From: Pedobacter roseus
GTDB taxonomy: Bacteria; Bacteroidota; Bacteroidia; Sphingobacteriales; Sphingobacteriaceae
NCBI RefSeq assembly: GCF_014395225.1
Contig: NZ_CP060723.1
Coordinates: 4,278,001-4,342,000 of the forward strand
Length of the DNA: 64,000 bases
Direction: 5' to 3'
This document shows positions 36,275 to 45,418 of the stretch, one piece after another. How positions within the stretch are numbered: the stretch's first letter is position 1; the number at the start of each line of letters is the position of its first letter. The translations under genes were made by a program, and so were the position numbers. Below the pieces are notes generated by a model. That model searched no databases. It saw nothing but the letters and a program-made list of their open reading frames with translations, and had not been told where the DNA came from.

Positions 36275-39200
36275 ATGAAAAAACTACTCTTAAGTATGAT
36301 TTTGTCTCTCGGTTTAATTTCATTTGCTTTCGCGCAGAGCAAAGTAATTACCGGGAAGGTGACGTCGGCCTCCGGACCAATTCCGGGCGTTAGCGTATTT
36401 GTAAAAGGCTCGCCATCTACCGGTACGCAGAGCGACGCAACCGGAGCTTTTAAACTAACCGTACCAGATGATGCTAAAACACTTGTTTTTAGCTTTATCG
36501 GTTACAAATCCAGAGAAGTTCCCATTACCGGGCAAACCGTTAATGTAAGTCTTGATGAGGAAAACAATACCCTATCTGATGTGGTTGTGGTGGGTTATGG
36601 TACGCAGAACAAACGAGATGTGACGGGATCGATCGCACGGGTTACCTCAGAAGACATCAAAGATAAACCTTTACCAACCATCGAAAGTGCTTTACAAGGC
36701 AAGGCTCCTGGTGTTTTCATCAATTCCAGCAGTGGTAAATTGGGTCAGGCACTTCAGATCAGGGTTAGAGGTATTTCTTCTATTTCGGCCAGTAACCAAC
36801 CTTTATTTGTAATTGATGGAGTTCCTATTGTAAGCGAAGCACTTGGTACTTATACCGAGGCTGACAATCCGCTGGCAGCAATAAGTCCTGATGATATCGA
36901 ATCGATGGAGGTGCTAAAAGACGCTGCCTCAGCAGCAATTTATGGTGCCAGAGGTTCGAACGGAGTTGTATTGATTACCACAAAAAAGGGTAAGCAGGGA
37001 AGAACCAATATCGATTTTGGCTATTATGCAGGATTTAGCGATCCAACTAAAAAAGGAGAATTTTTAAATGCCGACCAATATCGCCAACTACTAGATGCGT
37101 CTTTCAAATACAATAATTACGATGATGGTGATTATGCAAATGCTGCTGAAATGTGGAAAGATTATACAGGTACTGATGACTGGACCAGCAACAATAATAC
37201 CAGCTGGGTGAACGAAGCTTTTAGAAGAGGGCATACGCAACAGTATAGTTTAAACATTAATGGTGGTGACGCAAAAACCAGATTCATGCTATCAGGAAAC
37301 TATAATAATAACGATGGAATTATTATTAACAATCGTTATGTACGTACCGGAGGCCGATTAAGTTTAGACCACACTGTTTCTAAAATTTTAGAAGTTGGCG
37401 GTGCAATTAATGTTTCAAAGGTAGATAACTACCGCATCCCTACAGATAATGCGTTTTCCAATCCCTTACAATTAAATGCTTTACCTCCAATACAACCTGT
37501 ACGAGATGCTTCAGGTGAATTAAATAGTTCTACTGTTTACTATAATAGTTTAATCGATTATGATAACGGTAAAAACCTCTCAACTACGTACAGAACTTTT
37601 GCCAATGCTTATGCAAGTTTAAAAATCACACCCGATCTGGTTTTTAGAAGTGAGTATGGCTTTGATTTCAACAATTTGGAAGAGGAGCAGTTTTTAGGCT
37701 CAAAAACACAGGATGGTGGTAGTACAGGAGGCTATTCTTCTGATTACATGGCAAAATCCATCAATTTCAATACAAACAATACCTTTAACTATACCAAAAC
37801 TTTTAACGAGAAGCATAACCTGAATGTATTAGCGGGTTTTGCTTTTCAGGATACAAAATTCAGGTACTCATCGGTAACAGGAACTACTTTACCATCAGAC
37901 AGTTTTACCAAGATTGCAAGTGCAGCTGTAATTTCTGCCGGCGAGTCTTCAGAAACGAGACATACTTTTGTTTCTTATTTAGCCAGGGTAAATTATAAAT
38001 ATGAAGATAAATACCTGTTAAGTGCCTCGATCAGAACAGATGGTTCATCAAGGTTTGGTGTAAACAACAGATATGGAACTTTTCCTGCGGTTTCTGCAGG
38101 CTGGATCATTAACCAGGAAGAATTTTTAAAATCAAGCGAATGGGTAAGCCTCATAAAACTTAGGGGCAGTTACGGTTTAACCGGTAATGCCGAAATCGGT
38201 GATTTTGCCTCAAGGAATTTATACCGTGGTGTTAACTATGCCGGAGTTGGAGGTACACGCCCTAGCCAGCTGGGAGACCCTAATTTAAGCTGGGAAAATA
38301 CCACAAATTACAACATTGGATTAGATTTTGGCCTATTCTCTGATCGCATTTCCGGTACTGTTGAATATTATAAAAAGAAAACAACCGATTTATTGTTAAA
38401 TGCACCAATTGCTGCTACAAATGGTTTTTCATCCATTACAAAGAATATTGGCGATATGCAAAACCGGGGATTTGAATTTTCATTAAACACCAGAAATTTT
38501 GTAGGGGAGTTTAAATGGTCTACCTCTTTTAACATCTCTTTTAACCGGAATAAAGTATTGAGATTGGTTGAGGACCAGCCTATTTATCCGGGAGGAAGGT
38601 TTTTAGGCAGAATTGCTGTTGGAGAACCATTGGGTTACTTTTACGGAAAAGCTTATGCTGGCGTAGATCCTGCTAACGGTGATGCAATTTATTATGTTGA
38701 TGCGTCAAGAACAGCAACAACTAATGATTATTCCCTTGCGCAAAACCAAAAATTGGGCGATCCTAATCCTAAATTCTTTGGTGGGTTCGGCAACCACTTC
38801 TCTTTTAAAAACTTCGACCTTGATGTTCAGGCACAATTTGTTTCTGGTAATGATATTTATAATATGGCAGGTGTTTTCCAATCGGCCAATGGAGATTATT
38901 TTGACAATCAAACCATTGATCAGTTAAATTACTGGACGCCTACAAATACGATTACAACTATTCCACAACCAAGATTTGGTGAAGGAAATGGCACAGGCCC
39001 ATCATCCAGATGGATAAAAGATGGCTCTTATCTTAGGATTAAAAGTGTAGTTCTTAGCTACAATATACCCAAAACGTTTATCAACAAATACAAATTGCAA
39101 AATGTAAAAATCTTTGCTTCAGCCCTGAATTTATTTACCATAACAGGTTATAAAGGTTACGATCCTGAAGTGAATACGCCTAGTGGCGGATCTCTCCAGT

Positions 39201-39283
39201 CTGACAATATTCAGCTAGGACATGATTTCTATACTCCACCACAAGCAAGAACTATCACTTTCGGTGTAAATATTGGCTTATAA
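36275..39283 (+). CDS. SusC/RagA-family TonB-linked outer membrane transporter (second)
   Basis: The ATG at 36275 is chosen over an in-frame TTG one codon earlier. The product is 1002 residues with a signal peptide (MKKLLLSMILSLGLISFAFAQ). Domains: carboxypeptidase-like (about 22-100), SusC box LSDVVVVGYGTQNKRDVTGSI, plug with VLKDAASAAIYGARGSNGVVLITTKKG, then barrel ending ARTITFGVNIGL. It lacks the Pro/Ala/Thr-rich leader of the first SusC. Its SusD partner follows 12 bases on but is frameshifted. No glycosidase or regulator gene is linked except the GH130 gene upstream in the opposite direction. Confidence 0.95.
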   Translation: MKKLLLSMILSLGLISFAFAQSKVITGKVTSASGPIPGVSVFVKGSPSTGTQSDATGAFKLTVPDDAKTLVFSFIGYKSREVPITGQTVNVSLDEENNTLSDVVVVGYGTQNKRDVTGSIARVTSEDIKDKPLPTIESALQGKAPGVFINSSSGKLGQALQIRVRGISSISASNQPLFVIDGVPIVSEALGTYTEADNPLAAISPDDIESMEVLKDAASAAIYGARGSNGVVLITTKKGKQGRTNIDFGYYAGFSDPTKKGEFLNADQYRQLLDASFKYNNYDDGDYANAAEMWKDYTGTDDWTSNNNTSWVNEAFRRGHTQQYSLNINGGDAKTRFMLSGNYNNNDGIIINNRYVRTGGRLSLDHTVSKILEVGGAINVSKVDNYRIPTDNAFSNPLQLNALPPIQPVRDASGELNSSTVYYNSLIDYDNGKNLSTTYRTFANAYASLKITPDLVFRSEYGFDFNNLEEEQFLGSKTQDGGSTGGYSSDYMAKSINFNTNNTFNYTKTFNEKHNLNVLAGFAFQDTKFRYSSVTGTTLPSDSFTKIASAAVISAGESSETRHTFVSYLARVNYKYEDKYLLSASIRTDGSSRFGVNNRYGTFPAVSAGWIINQEEFLKSSEWVSLIKLRGSYGLTGNAEIGDFASRNLYRGVNYAGVGGTRPSQLGDPNLSWENTTNYNIGLDFGLFSDRISGTVEYYKKKTTDLLLNAPIAATNGFSSITKNIGDMQNRGFEFSLNTRNFVGEFKWSTSFNISFNRNKVLRLVEDQPIYPGGRFLGRIAVGEPLGYFYGKAYAGVDPANGDAIYYVDASRTATTNDYSLAQNQKLGDPNPKFFGGFGNHFSFKNFDLDVQAQFVSGNDIYNMAGVFQSANGDYFDNQTIDQLNYWTPTNTITTIPQPRFGEGNGTGPSSRWIKDGSYLRIKSVVLSYNIPKTFINKYKLQNVKIFASALNLFTITGYKGYDPEVNTPSGGSLQSDNIQLGHDFYTPPQARTITFGVNIGL

Positions 39284-39295
39284 AAACATTAGCAT

Positions 39296-40662
39296 ATGAA
39301 AAATTATAAAAATATAATAGCTGCATTTTTTCTTGTTTTAAGCCTATCCGGCTGCAAAAAACAACTAGAAATAGACCCTAAACAAAATATAGATGCCAAC
39401 GTGGCATTAAATACAACAGCAGATGTTCAAAATGCACTAACAGGAGCCTACACATTTTTGGCTACCGGCGATTTGTATGGAACTAACCTTGTCTTTTTAC
39501 CAGATCTTTATGCCAACAATAATTACTTAACCTGGCGAGGCACTTTTTCGACTTATGGAGACATCGCAGACAAATCCATTATATCGAATAATGGTGACGT
39601 GACCAGAACATGGGTAACTGCCTATAGCGCAATTAATACCGCAAATATTGTACTTTCTGCATTAAATGTGGTAAGTAATGCTGATACCAAAAGTATAATA
39701 GAAGGCAAAGCTTTATTTATACGGGGGATTATGCATTTTGAACTGGTAAGATTATACGCTTTACCTTTTGATGCCGCTGGTTCTAATACAAATATGGGGT
39801 TCCAATTATCACAAAAGCGGTAAAAACCATAAATGATGTAAACAACTCGGTTGCACGAAATACTGTTGCGGAAGTATATACAGCCGTAGAAAATGATTTA
39901 AAATCGGCCATTACAAAACTGGCTTCAGTAGATGATCAATATTCTGCAAAAGCTTTTTTGGCAAGGGTTTATCTTCAGGAAGGTAAATATGCTTTAGCAA
40001 GAGATATGGCCAATGATATTATAACCAACAGCCCATACCACTTAATTACCAATTCTCTTGAAGCACCGTTCAGAACAAAAAATTCAAGTGAAGGTATTTT
40101 TGAAATCAAACAGAACGAACAAAGCAATGCAGGTACTTCAAACGATGGGCTGGCGACCTTTTATGCCAGCTATCAAAATGCTACTGGTGGAGATGTAGGC
40201 AGGGCTGATGCGTTGGTAAATACCACATTTTACAACTCTTTTGAAACCGGCGATAAAAGACAGACCGAAATGATTTATGAAGGTAATGGTGCGAGGACAG
40301 GCTTTTTTACTAAAAAATGGTATAGCTTTTATGATAATATACCAGTTTGCAGGGTTACAGAACAATATCTGATTCGTGCAGAATGTAATTTTAGATTAGG
40401 GACAAGCATTGGTGCTACCCCTGCGAGCGATATCAATACTTTAAGAACAAGGGCTGGATTAGGAAATGTTGTTCCAACACTGGCAATTATCTTGAACGAA
40501 CGCGAAAAGGAATTAGACTATGAAGGTTTTAGGCTTCATGATTATAAACGTACCAAACGTTCTATAGGAAGCTTTGCTTATGACGATCCTAAATTGGTTT
40601 TCCCAATTCCAGATCGTGAAATAAATGTGAATAAAGCCTTAAAGCAAAATCCAGGTTACTAG
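39296..40662 (+). pseudogene. SusD/RagB-family lipoprotein, broken by a single-base frameshift
   Basis: The first frame (39296-39823) has a lipoprotein signal with Cys at LSLSGC and SusD helices (ALFIRGIMHFELVRLYALPFD). At the GGGG run 39796-39799 the frame is lost. If one G is added, reading goes on as GVPIITKAVKTINDVNN without a stop to 40662, through LIRAECNFRLG and the C-terminal EGFRLHDYKRTK and FPIPDREINVNKALKQNPGY. The joined protein would be about 456 residues, complete for this SusD type. Either a recent inactivating deletion or a sequencing error in a homopolymer. Confidence 0.85.
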
Positions 40663-40683
40663 TCATAATTGCCTATAAACAAT

Positions 40684-40716
40684 AAAGCCTCCTGATTTAC
40701 ATCAGGAGGCTTTCTC
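40684..40716. terminator. Bidirectional terminator between susD and acs
   Basis: AAAGCCTCCTGAT and ATCAGGAGGCTTT form a perfect 13-bp stem with a four-base loop in the gap between two convergent genes. Confidence 0.88.
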
Positions 40717-40732
40717 ATTAAATATATTTATG

Positions 40733-42628
40733 CTAAAGCTTCTTCGCAGCTTCGATAATTTCTTCTACCACGCCAGGATCAAGCAAAGTAGAAGTATCAC
40801 CTAAATTGGCAGTATCGCCTTCAGCAATCTTGCGTAAAATCCGACGCATAATTTTACCAGAGCGTGTTTTTGGCAGGCCAGAAACAAATAATATTTTATC
40901 AGGTTTGGCAATGGCGCCAATTACCCTAGTAACCGTTTGCAAAATATCTTTTTTTGATAATTCTGCTTCGCCATGCATCTCAGGGTAAATAACGAAAGCA
41001 TAAATTCCCTGCCCTTTTACATCATGTGGATAACCCACTACAGCACTTTCTACCACACCAGCATGCATATTAATTGCATTTTCTACCTCAGCCGTACCAA
41101 TCCGGTGTCCTGAAACGTTTAACACATCATCCACACGACCAGTAATTCTATAATAACCATCTTCATCGCGTAAACAGCCGTCGCCCGTAAAGTATAAGTT
41201 CTCATAAGTAGAAAAATACGTTTGCTTGCAACGCTCATGGTCGCCGTAGGTGGTACGCAACATGCCCGGCCATGGGAATTTAATACAAAGATTTCCCATT
41301 ACCCCGTTCCCTTCAATCTCTTTGCCGTTTTCATCCACCAAAATAGGCTGGATGCCCGGTAAAGGCAGCGTAGCAAAACTAGGTTTGGTTTGCGTTACCG
41401 TAGCGATTGGTGAAATCATGATGCCTCCTGTTTCGGTTTGCCACCAGGTATCAACAATAGGTGCTTTGCCATGCCCGATTTTCTCATCGAACCAATGCCA
41501 GGCCTCTTCGTTAATCGGCTCCCCTACCGAGCCTAAAACGCGGATAGTGCTTAGATCTTTTCCGTTTAATGGCTCTTCGCCATAACTCATTAATGAGCGG
41601 ATCGCCGTTGGCGCAGTATATAAAGTATTTACTTTATGTTTTTCTACAATATCCCAAAAACGCGATGGTGATGGGTAAGTGGGGATGCCTTCGAAAAGCA
41701 CAGAGGTTGCCCCCTGCGAAAGTGGTCCGTAAACGATATAAGAGTGACCGGTAATCCAGCCGATATCTGCCGTACAGAAATAAACTTCTCCCGGCTGGTA
41801 ATTAAATACATTCGAAAAAGTATAACCCGCATAAACCATGTAACCGCCGCAGGTATGCACCACACCTTTTGGTTTGCCGGTAGAGCCGGAGGTGTAAAGG
41901 ATAAACAGCATATCTTCTGCATCCATTTCTTCTGCTTCGCAGATATCGTTTACGTGTTTAACTTCATCCTCCCACCAAACATCCCTGCCTTTCAGCATCG
42001 AAACAGGCGTACGGATGTGTGTTAATACAATACATTTCTCTACCGTCGGGCAGCCGATCAATGCATCATCAATTACATCTTTTAAAGGAATCTGTTTGTT
42101 GCCACGGTAAGAACCATCAGCGGTAATCACCACTTTACATTGCGAATCGTTAATGCGGTCGGCTATTGATTTTGCAGAAAACCCACCAAAAATAACAGAG
42201 TGAACGGCACCAATGCGCGCACAGGCTAAAACCGCAATGGCCAATTCGGGCACCATTGGCATATAAATACAGATACGGTCGCCTTTTTTAGCACCGTTGC
42301 GTTTTAACACATTGGCGAAACGGCAAACGCGTTCGTGCAACATTTTATAAGTATAGGTAACACTTTCTTCCTCAGGATTATTGGGTTCCCAGATGATGGC
42401 CGGTTTATCGCCGTTGGTTGCAAGATGACGGTCTAAACAGTTTTCGGTAATATTAAGTTTAGCGCCTTCAAACCATTTAATATTGGGCTCATTAAAATTC
42501 CACGATAAAACCTTAAACCAGGGTTTACGCCATTGAAAATTCTGTGCTACTTCACCCCAAAACTGTTCCGGGTTTTCTACGCTTTTTTTATAATCTTCTT
42601 CGTACTGCTTAAAAGATGTAATTTGCAT
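40733..42628 (-). CDS. acs: Acetyl-CoA synthetase
   Basis: A 631-residue AMP-forming enzyme making acetyl-CoA from acetate, ATP and CoA. The phosphate loop YTSGSTGKPKGVVHT, WWQTETGG, YFTGDGCLRDEDGYYRITGRVDDVLNVSGHR and the acetylated-lysine region LPKTRSGKIMRRILRKI are all present. Length is normal for Acs (about 630-650). The upstream gap holds a perfect palindrome at 42715 that may be a control site. Confidence 0.96.
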   Translation of the reverse strand: MQITSFKQYEEDYKKSVENPEQFWGEVAQNFQWRKPWFKVLSWNFNEPNIKWFEGAKLNITENCLDRHLATNGDKPAIIWEPNNPEEESVTYTYKMLHERVCRFANVLKRNGAKKGDRICIYMPMVPELAIAVLACARIGAVHSVIFGGFSAKSIADRINDSQCKVVITADGSYRGNKQIPLKDVIDDALIGCPTVEKCIVLTHIRTPVSMLKGRDVWWEDEVKHVNDICEAEEMDAEDMLFILYTSGSTGKPKGVVHTCGGYMVYAGYTFSNVFNYQPGEVYFCTADIGWITGHSYIVYGPLSQGATSVLFEGIPTYPSPSRFWDIVEKHKVNTLYTAPTAIRSLMSYGEEPLNGKDLSTIRVLGSVGEPINEEAWHWFDEKIGHGKAPIVDTWWQTETGGIMISPIATVTQTKPSFATLPLPGIQPILVDENGKEIEGNGVMGNLCIKFPWPGMLRTTYGDHERCKQTYFSTYENLYFTGDGCLRDEDGYYRITGRVDDVLNVSGHRIGTAEVENAINMHAGVVESAVVGYPHDVKGQGIYAFVIYPEMHGEAELSKKDILQTVTRVIGAIAKPDKILFVSGLPKTRSGKIMRRILRKIAEGDTANLGDTSTLLDPGVVEEIIEAAKKL

Positions 42629-42714
42629 TGCTCTGTTTTATATTTTGGATTAGTTGCGGCTAATTTAAAGAAATAATAATAAGGAGAAATAGTCAAATCG
42701 TATCAAAATAGATA

Positions 42715-42726
42715 TCAAACGTTTGA
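42715..42726. promoter_or_regulatory. Palindrome upstream of acs
   Basis: TCAAACGTTTGA is a perfect 12-base palindrome 87 bases before the acs start, extended on the right to GTTTGAC and mirrored by GTCAAA at about 42692. It may be a repressor or activator site. No regulator gene is adjacent. Confidence 0.35.
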
Positions 42727-42838
42727 CAAGAGATAATTATTTTTTAATATACAAAGATTTTAATAATCAGCATTAATATCCATTGCATAAACATTTGCCG
42801 CCTGTAGATATTTATTATAAAAATAATTAGTTAGGCTA

Positions 42839-42869
42839 TTGTCTTTTACAATTATTATTCAGATATTTG
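42839..42869 (+). promoter_or_regulatory. Candidate promoter of the rpmB operon
   Basis: TTG at 42839, 20-base spacer, then GATATTTG at 42862 (6 of 8 to TAnnTTTG), 53 bases before rpmB. The spacing fits Bacteroidota promoters, the -7 box is imperfect. Confidence 0.4.
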
Positions 42870-42921
42870 CACACTCTTAAAAAAATTAAGCGGACGATAT
42901 TAACAACTATATTTACAAGTC

Positions 42922-43155
42922 ATGTCAAGAGTTTGTGATTTAACAGGAAAAAAAGCAATGGTAGGTAACAACGTTTCTCACTCAAACGTTAAAACCAAAC
43001 GCAAATTTTACCCAAACCTACAACTTCAGAAATTTTATATTCCTGAAGAAAACCGTTGGATTACGTTGAAAGTTTCTACTTCAGCGATCAAAACCATCAA
43101 TAAAGTGGGCATTAGCGAAGCAATTAACCGTTTCGTAAAAAAAGGATTTTTGTAA
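42922..43155 (+). CDS. rpmB: Large subunit ribosomal protein bL28
   Basis: A 77-residue basic protein with the L28 start MSRVCDLTGKKAMVGNNVSHS and KTKRKFYPNLQ. It is the first gene of the rpmB-rpmG-DUF4295 group, with rpmG 44 bases downstream. Confidence 0.96.
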   Translation: MSRVCDLTGKKAMVGNNVSHSNVKTKRKFYPNLQLQKFYIPEENRWITLKVSTSAIKTINKVGISEAINRFVKKGFL

Positions 43156-43199
43156 AAAACATTAACTGTTGAGATTAACAGTTTTCAATTTATAATAAA

Positions 43200-43382
43200 A
43201 TGGCAAAAAAAGGTAACAGAGTTCAGGTTATTTTAGAATGTACTGAACATAAAGAAAGTGGCATGCCAGGTATGTCTAGATATATTTCTACCAAAAACCG
43301 TAAAAACACTACTGAGAGATTAGAATTGAAAAAATTCAATCCAGTATTGAGAAAAGTAACCGTACATAAAGAAATTAAATAG
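43200..43382 (+). CDS. rpmG: Large subunit ribosomal protein bL33
   Basis: A 60-residue protein with L33 words RVQVILECTEHKES and YISTKNRKNTTERLELKKFNP. The zinc cysteines of the four-Cys form are reduced to one (ECTEH), so it is a zinc-independent type. Confidence 0.96.
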   Translation: MAKKGNRVQVILECTEHKESGMPGMSRYISTKNRKNTTERLELKKFNPVLRKVTVHKEIK

Positions 43383-43479
43383 GTTAAGAATAAAAGACCA
43401 AAGCTTAAAGACTAAAGCATTTGCAAGTCTCAAATCTAATGTCTGATATCTCAAATCTAATAATTAAAATTATAAGAAC

Positions 43480-43635
43480 ATGGCAAAGAAAGTAGTTGCA
43501 ACCCTTAAAACAGGTACAGGTAAAGAATATTCGAAAGTAATTACAATGGTAAAATCACCAAAAACTGGTGCTTACTCATTCAAAGAACTTATCGTACACA
43601 ACGACCACGTAAAAGATGCTATCGCATCTAAATAA
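43480..43635 (+). CDS. DUF4295 small basic protein
   Basis: A 51-residue protein (MAKKVVATLKTGTGKEYSKV to DHVKDAIASK), found by reading the sequence after rpmG. It matches the DUF4295 family, which in Bacteroidota lies between rpmG and ftsY and is probably a ribosome-associated protein. It is followed by a terminator at 43668. Confidence 0.9.
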   Translation: MAKKVVATLKTGTGKEYSKVITMVKSPKTGAYSFKELIVHNDHVKDAIASK

Positions 43636-43667
43636 GGTTAATATTTTTTAATATTAAAAGATATTAA

Positions 43668-43702
43668 AGGCCGTTCCGTTTTAACCGGAAGGGCTTTTTT
43701 TG
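43668..43702 (+). terminator. Terminator after the rpmB-rpmG-DUF4295 operon
   Basis: GCCGTTCCG and CGGAAGGGC pair with one G-G mismatch, followed by TTTTTTTG. It cuts the ribosomal genes off from the toxin-antitoxin-ftsY genes downstream. Confidence 0.7.
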
Positions 43703-43733
43703 TTAATGAAATTTACGTTAGGAAATAATTGAT

Positions 43734-43741
43734 TATCTTTG
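43734..43741 (+). promoter_or_regulatory. Candidate -7 box of the antitoxin-toxin-ftsY transcript
   Basis: TATCTTTG, an exact TAnnTTTG box, 14 bases before the antitoxin ATG at 43756. The -33 part is unclear. Confidence 0.45.
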
Positions 43742-43755
43742 AAAAAAGCGTAACC

Positions 43756-43983
43756 ATGGAAGCGTATAAGTTTAAGGCTAAAGTTTCTGAAAATGGAACT
43801 ATTGTTGTTCCTGACGGATTTGATATAAAAAATAAAGAAGTTGAAGTAATTATTTTGGATGAAGTGATTCAAAATGTTCCCAAAAATAAGATGAAAGAAT
43901 TTCTTGACAAATTTTCGGGAATATTAGAAGGAGTAGATCCAGATAAAGCTAAATACGACTATCTTATGGATAAGCATAAGTAA
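43756..43983 (+). CDS. VapB-like antitoxin, function inferred from position
   Basis: The start is the ATG at 43756 (MEAYKFKAKVSENGTIVVPD); an upstream ATG at 43729 would overlap the -7 box. The product is 75 residues. The N-terminal half looks like a short beta-rich DNA-binding fold (FKAKVSENGTIVVPDGFDIK, AbrB/VapB-like in pattern). The C-terminal helix (MKEFLDKFSGILEGVDPDKAKYDYLMDKHK) would be the toxin-neutralising part. Its stop TAA directly abuts the ATG of the PIN toxin, the usual layout of type II modules. Confidence 0.72.
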   Translation: MEAYKFKAKVSENGTIVVPDGFDIKNKEVEVIILDEVIQNVPKNKMKEFLDKFSGILEGVDPDKAKYDYLMDKHK

Positions 43984-44400
43984 ATGAATATTCTATTTGA
44001 CACCAATATTTTTATAGATATTAGTCTTAAAAGACATCCTTTTTTTGATGATTCTTTCGAGGCGCTGAACAAGGTTGATGACATAAATATAAATGGATTC
44101 ATTTTAGCTTCAACTTTCACCGACATATATTACATCTGTAAAAAAAATATAGGCCACACTAAAACAATAGATATTCTTACTACACTTATAAGTACGATCA
44201 ATATTCTTGGCATTAATAAAGATACGATCATCTTCGCAATCCATTCCAATTTTTCAGATTTCGAAGATGCTGTACAAAATGCTGCTGCAGAGCTAAATCA
44301 GATTGATCTTATCGTAACTAGAAATACAAAAGATTTCGCAGGTGGCAAAATACCTGCACAAACACCTACCGATTTCTTAAAAAACATAATTAATAACTAA
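43984..44400 (+). CDS. PIN-domain VapC-type toxin (predicted ribonuclease)
   Basis: A 138-residue single PIN domain. Acidic residues expected to hold Mg are Asp6 (in ILFDTNIFID), Asp92 or Asp95 (in FSDFEDAVQNAAA) and Asp117 (in VTRNTKDFAG), in the usual order. VapC-type toxins cut tRNA or rRNA. Its stop codon TAA overlaps the ftsY ATG by one base (TAATG at 44398-44402), so translation of the two is probably coupled, which is unusual for an essential gene. Confidence 0.85.
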   Translation: MNILFDTNIFIDISLKRHPFFDDSFEALNKVDDININGFILASTFTDIYYICKKNIGHTKTIDILTTLISTINILGINKDTIIFAIHSNFSDFEDAVQNAAAELNQIDLIVTRNTKDFAGGKIPAQTPTDFLKNIINN

Positions 44401-45362
44401 TGGGTTTATTCGATTTTTTCAAAAAGAAAGAAACTGCGCCTGAAGCTCAGGAAGCATTGGATAAAGGTTTGGAGAAAACCAAAGATGGTTTCTTCAATAA
44501 AATCACCAAGGCCGTAGCAGGAAAATCCTCTGTTGATGATGAAGTACTGGATAACCTCGAAGAAGTTTTGGTAACTTCTGATGTGGGTGTAAGTACCACC
44601 TTAAAAATCATCAAACGCATTGAAGAGCGCGTGGCCAAGGATAAATATCTTAATACCTCTGAGCTCAACTTTATTCTCCGTGATGAGATTCAACTGCTGT
44701 TATCAGAAAATAACAGTAACGATTTCCGTCAGTTCGAATATGGCGACCATAAACCTTATGTAATTATGGTAGTTGGCGTAAATGGTGTGGGTAAAACCAC
44801 TACCATCGGAAAACTGGCACATAAACTTAAAGAATCAGGACTCAAGGTTGTTCTCGGTGCCGCAGATACATTTAGGGCTGCAGCTGTAGATCAGATTAAA
44901 CTTTGGGGCGAACGCGTTGGCGTAAGGGTTGTGGCACAAGCTATGGGTTCCGATCCTGCTTCTGTTGCTTTTGATACCCTGCAATCGGCAGTTGCCAGTG
45001 GTGAAGATGTAGTCATTATCGATACAGCCGGACGTTTGCATAATAAAGTTGGCTTAATGAACGAGCTGGGTAAAATTAAACAGGTAATGCAAAAGGTTGT
45101 TCCTGGCGCTCCGCACGAAATTTTACTGGTATTGGATGCTTCAACCGGTCAAAATGCTTTTGAGCAGTGCAAACAGTTTACCGAAGCAACAGATGTAAAT
45201 GCATTGGCCATTACCAAATTAGATGGAACCGCTAAAGGTGGTGTGGTCATCGGAATTTCAGATCAGTTCAGAATCCCGGTTAAATACATCGGTGTTGGAG
45301 AAAAAATTGGCGATTTGCAGCTTTTTGATAAAAAAGAGTTTGTGAATAGTTTGTTTAAGTAG
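44400..45362 (+). CDS. ftsY: Signal recognition particle receptor FtsY
   Basis: A 320-residue GTPase that docks the SRP-ribosome complex at the membrane. The N domain (about 20-110) precedes the G domain with GVNGVGKTTT at 126-135, DTFRAAAVDQIKLWGER, DTAGRLHNKVGLMNELGKI and TKLDGTAKGG. The acidic A domain is almost absent, as in many Bacteroidota. The start at 44400 overlaps the preceding toxin stop and gives the usual start MGLFDFFKKK. Confidence 0.96.
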   Translation: MGLFDFFKKKETAPEAQEALDKGLEKTKDGFFNKITKAVAGKSSVDDEVLDNLEEVLVTSDVGVSTTLKIIKRIEERVAKDKYLNTSELNFILRDEIQLLLSENNSNDFRQFEYGDHKPYVIMVVGVNGVGKTTTIGKLAHKLKESGLKVVLGAADTFRAAAVDQIKLWGERVGVRVVAQAMGSDPASVAFDTLQSAVASGEDVVIIDTAGRLHNKVGLMNELGKIKQVMQKVVPGAPHEILLVLDASTGQNAFEQCKQFTEATDVNALAITKLDGTAKGGVVIGISDQFRIPVKYIGVGEKIGDLQLFDKKEFVNSLFK

Positions 45363-45418
45363 CACTTTGTGGTTGAATACACCGATTAGGATTTCAAAGA
45401 TTATATATAAATTTATGT

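Noticed and set aside
39796..39800. Programmed -1 ribosomal frameshift in susD
   Set aside because: The site (ATGGGGTTC) does not form an X-XXY-YYZ slippery heptamer and no stimulatory hairpin or pseudoknot is evident nearby; a missing base is simpler.
43729..43755. Upstream ATG at 43729 as the antitoxin start
   Set aside because: It would place the TATCTTTG promoter box inside the coding region and add nine residues (MIIFEKSVT) not fitting the family-like start MEAYKFKAK.
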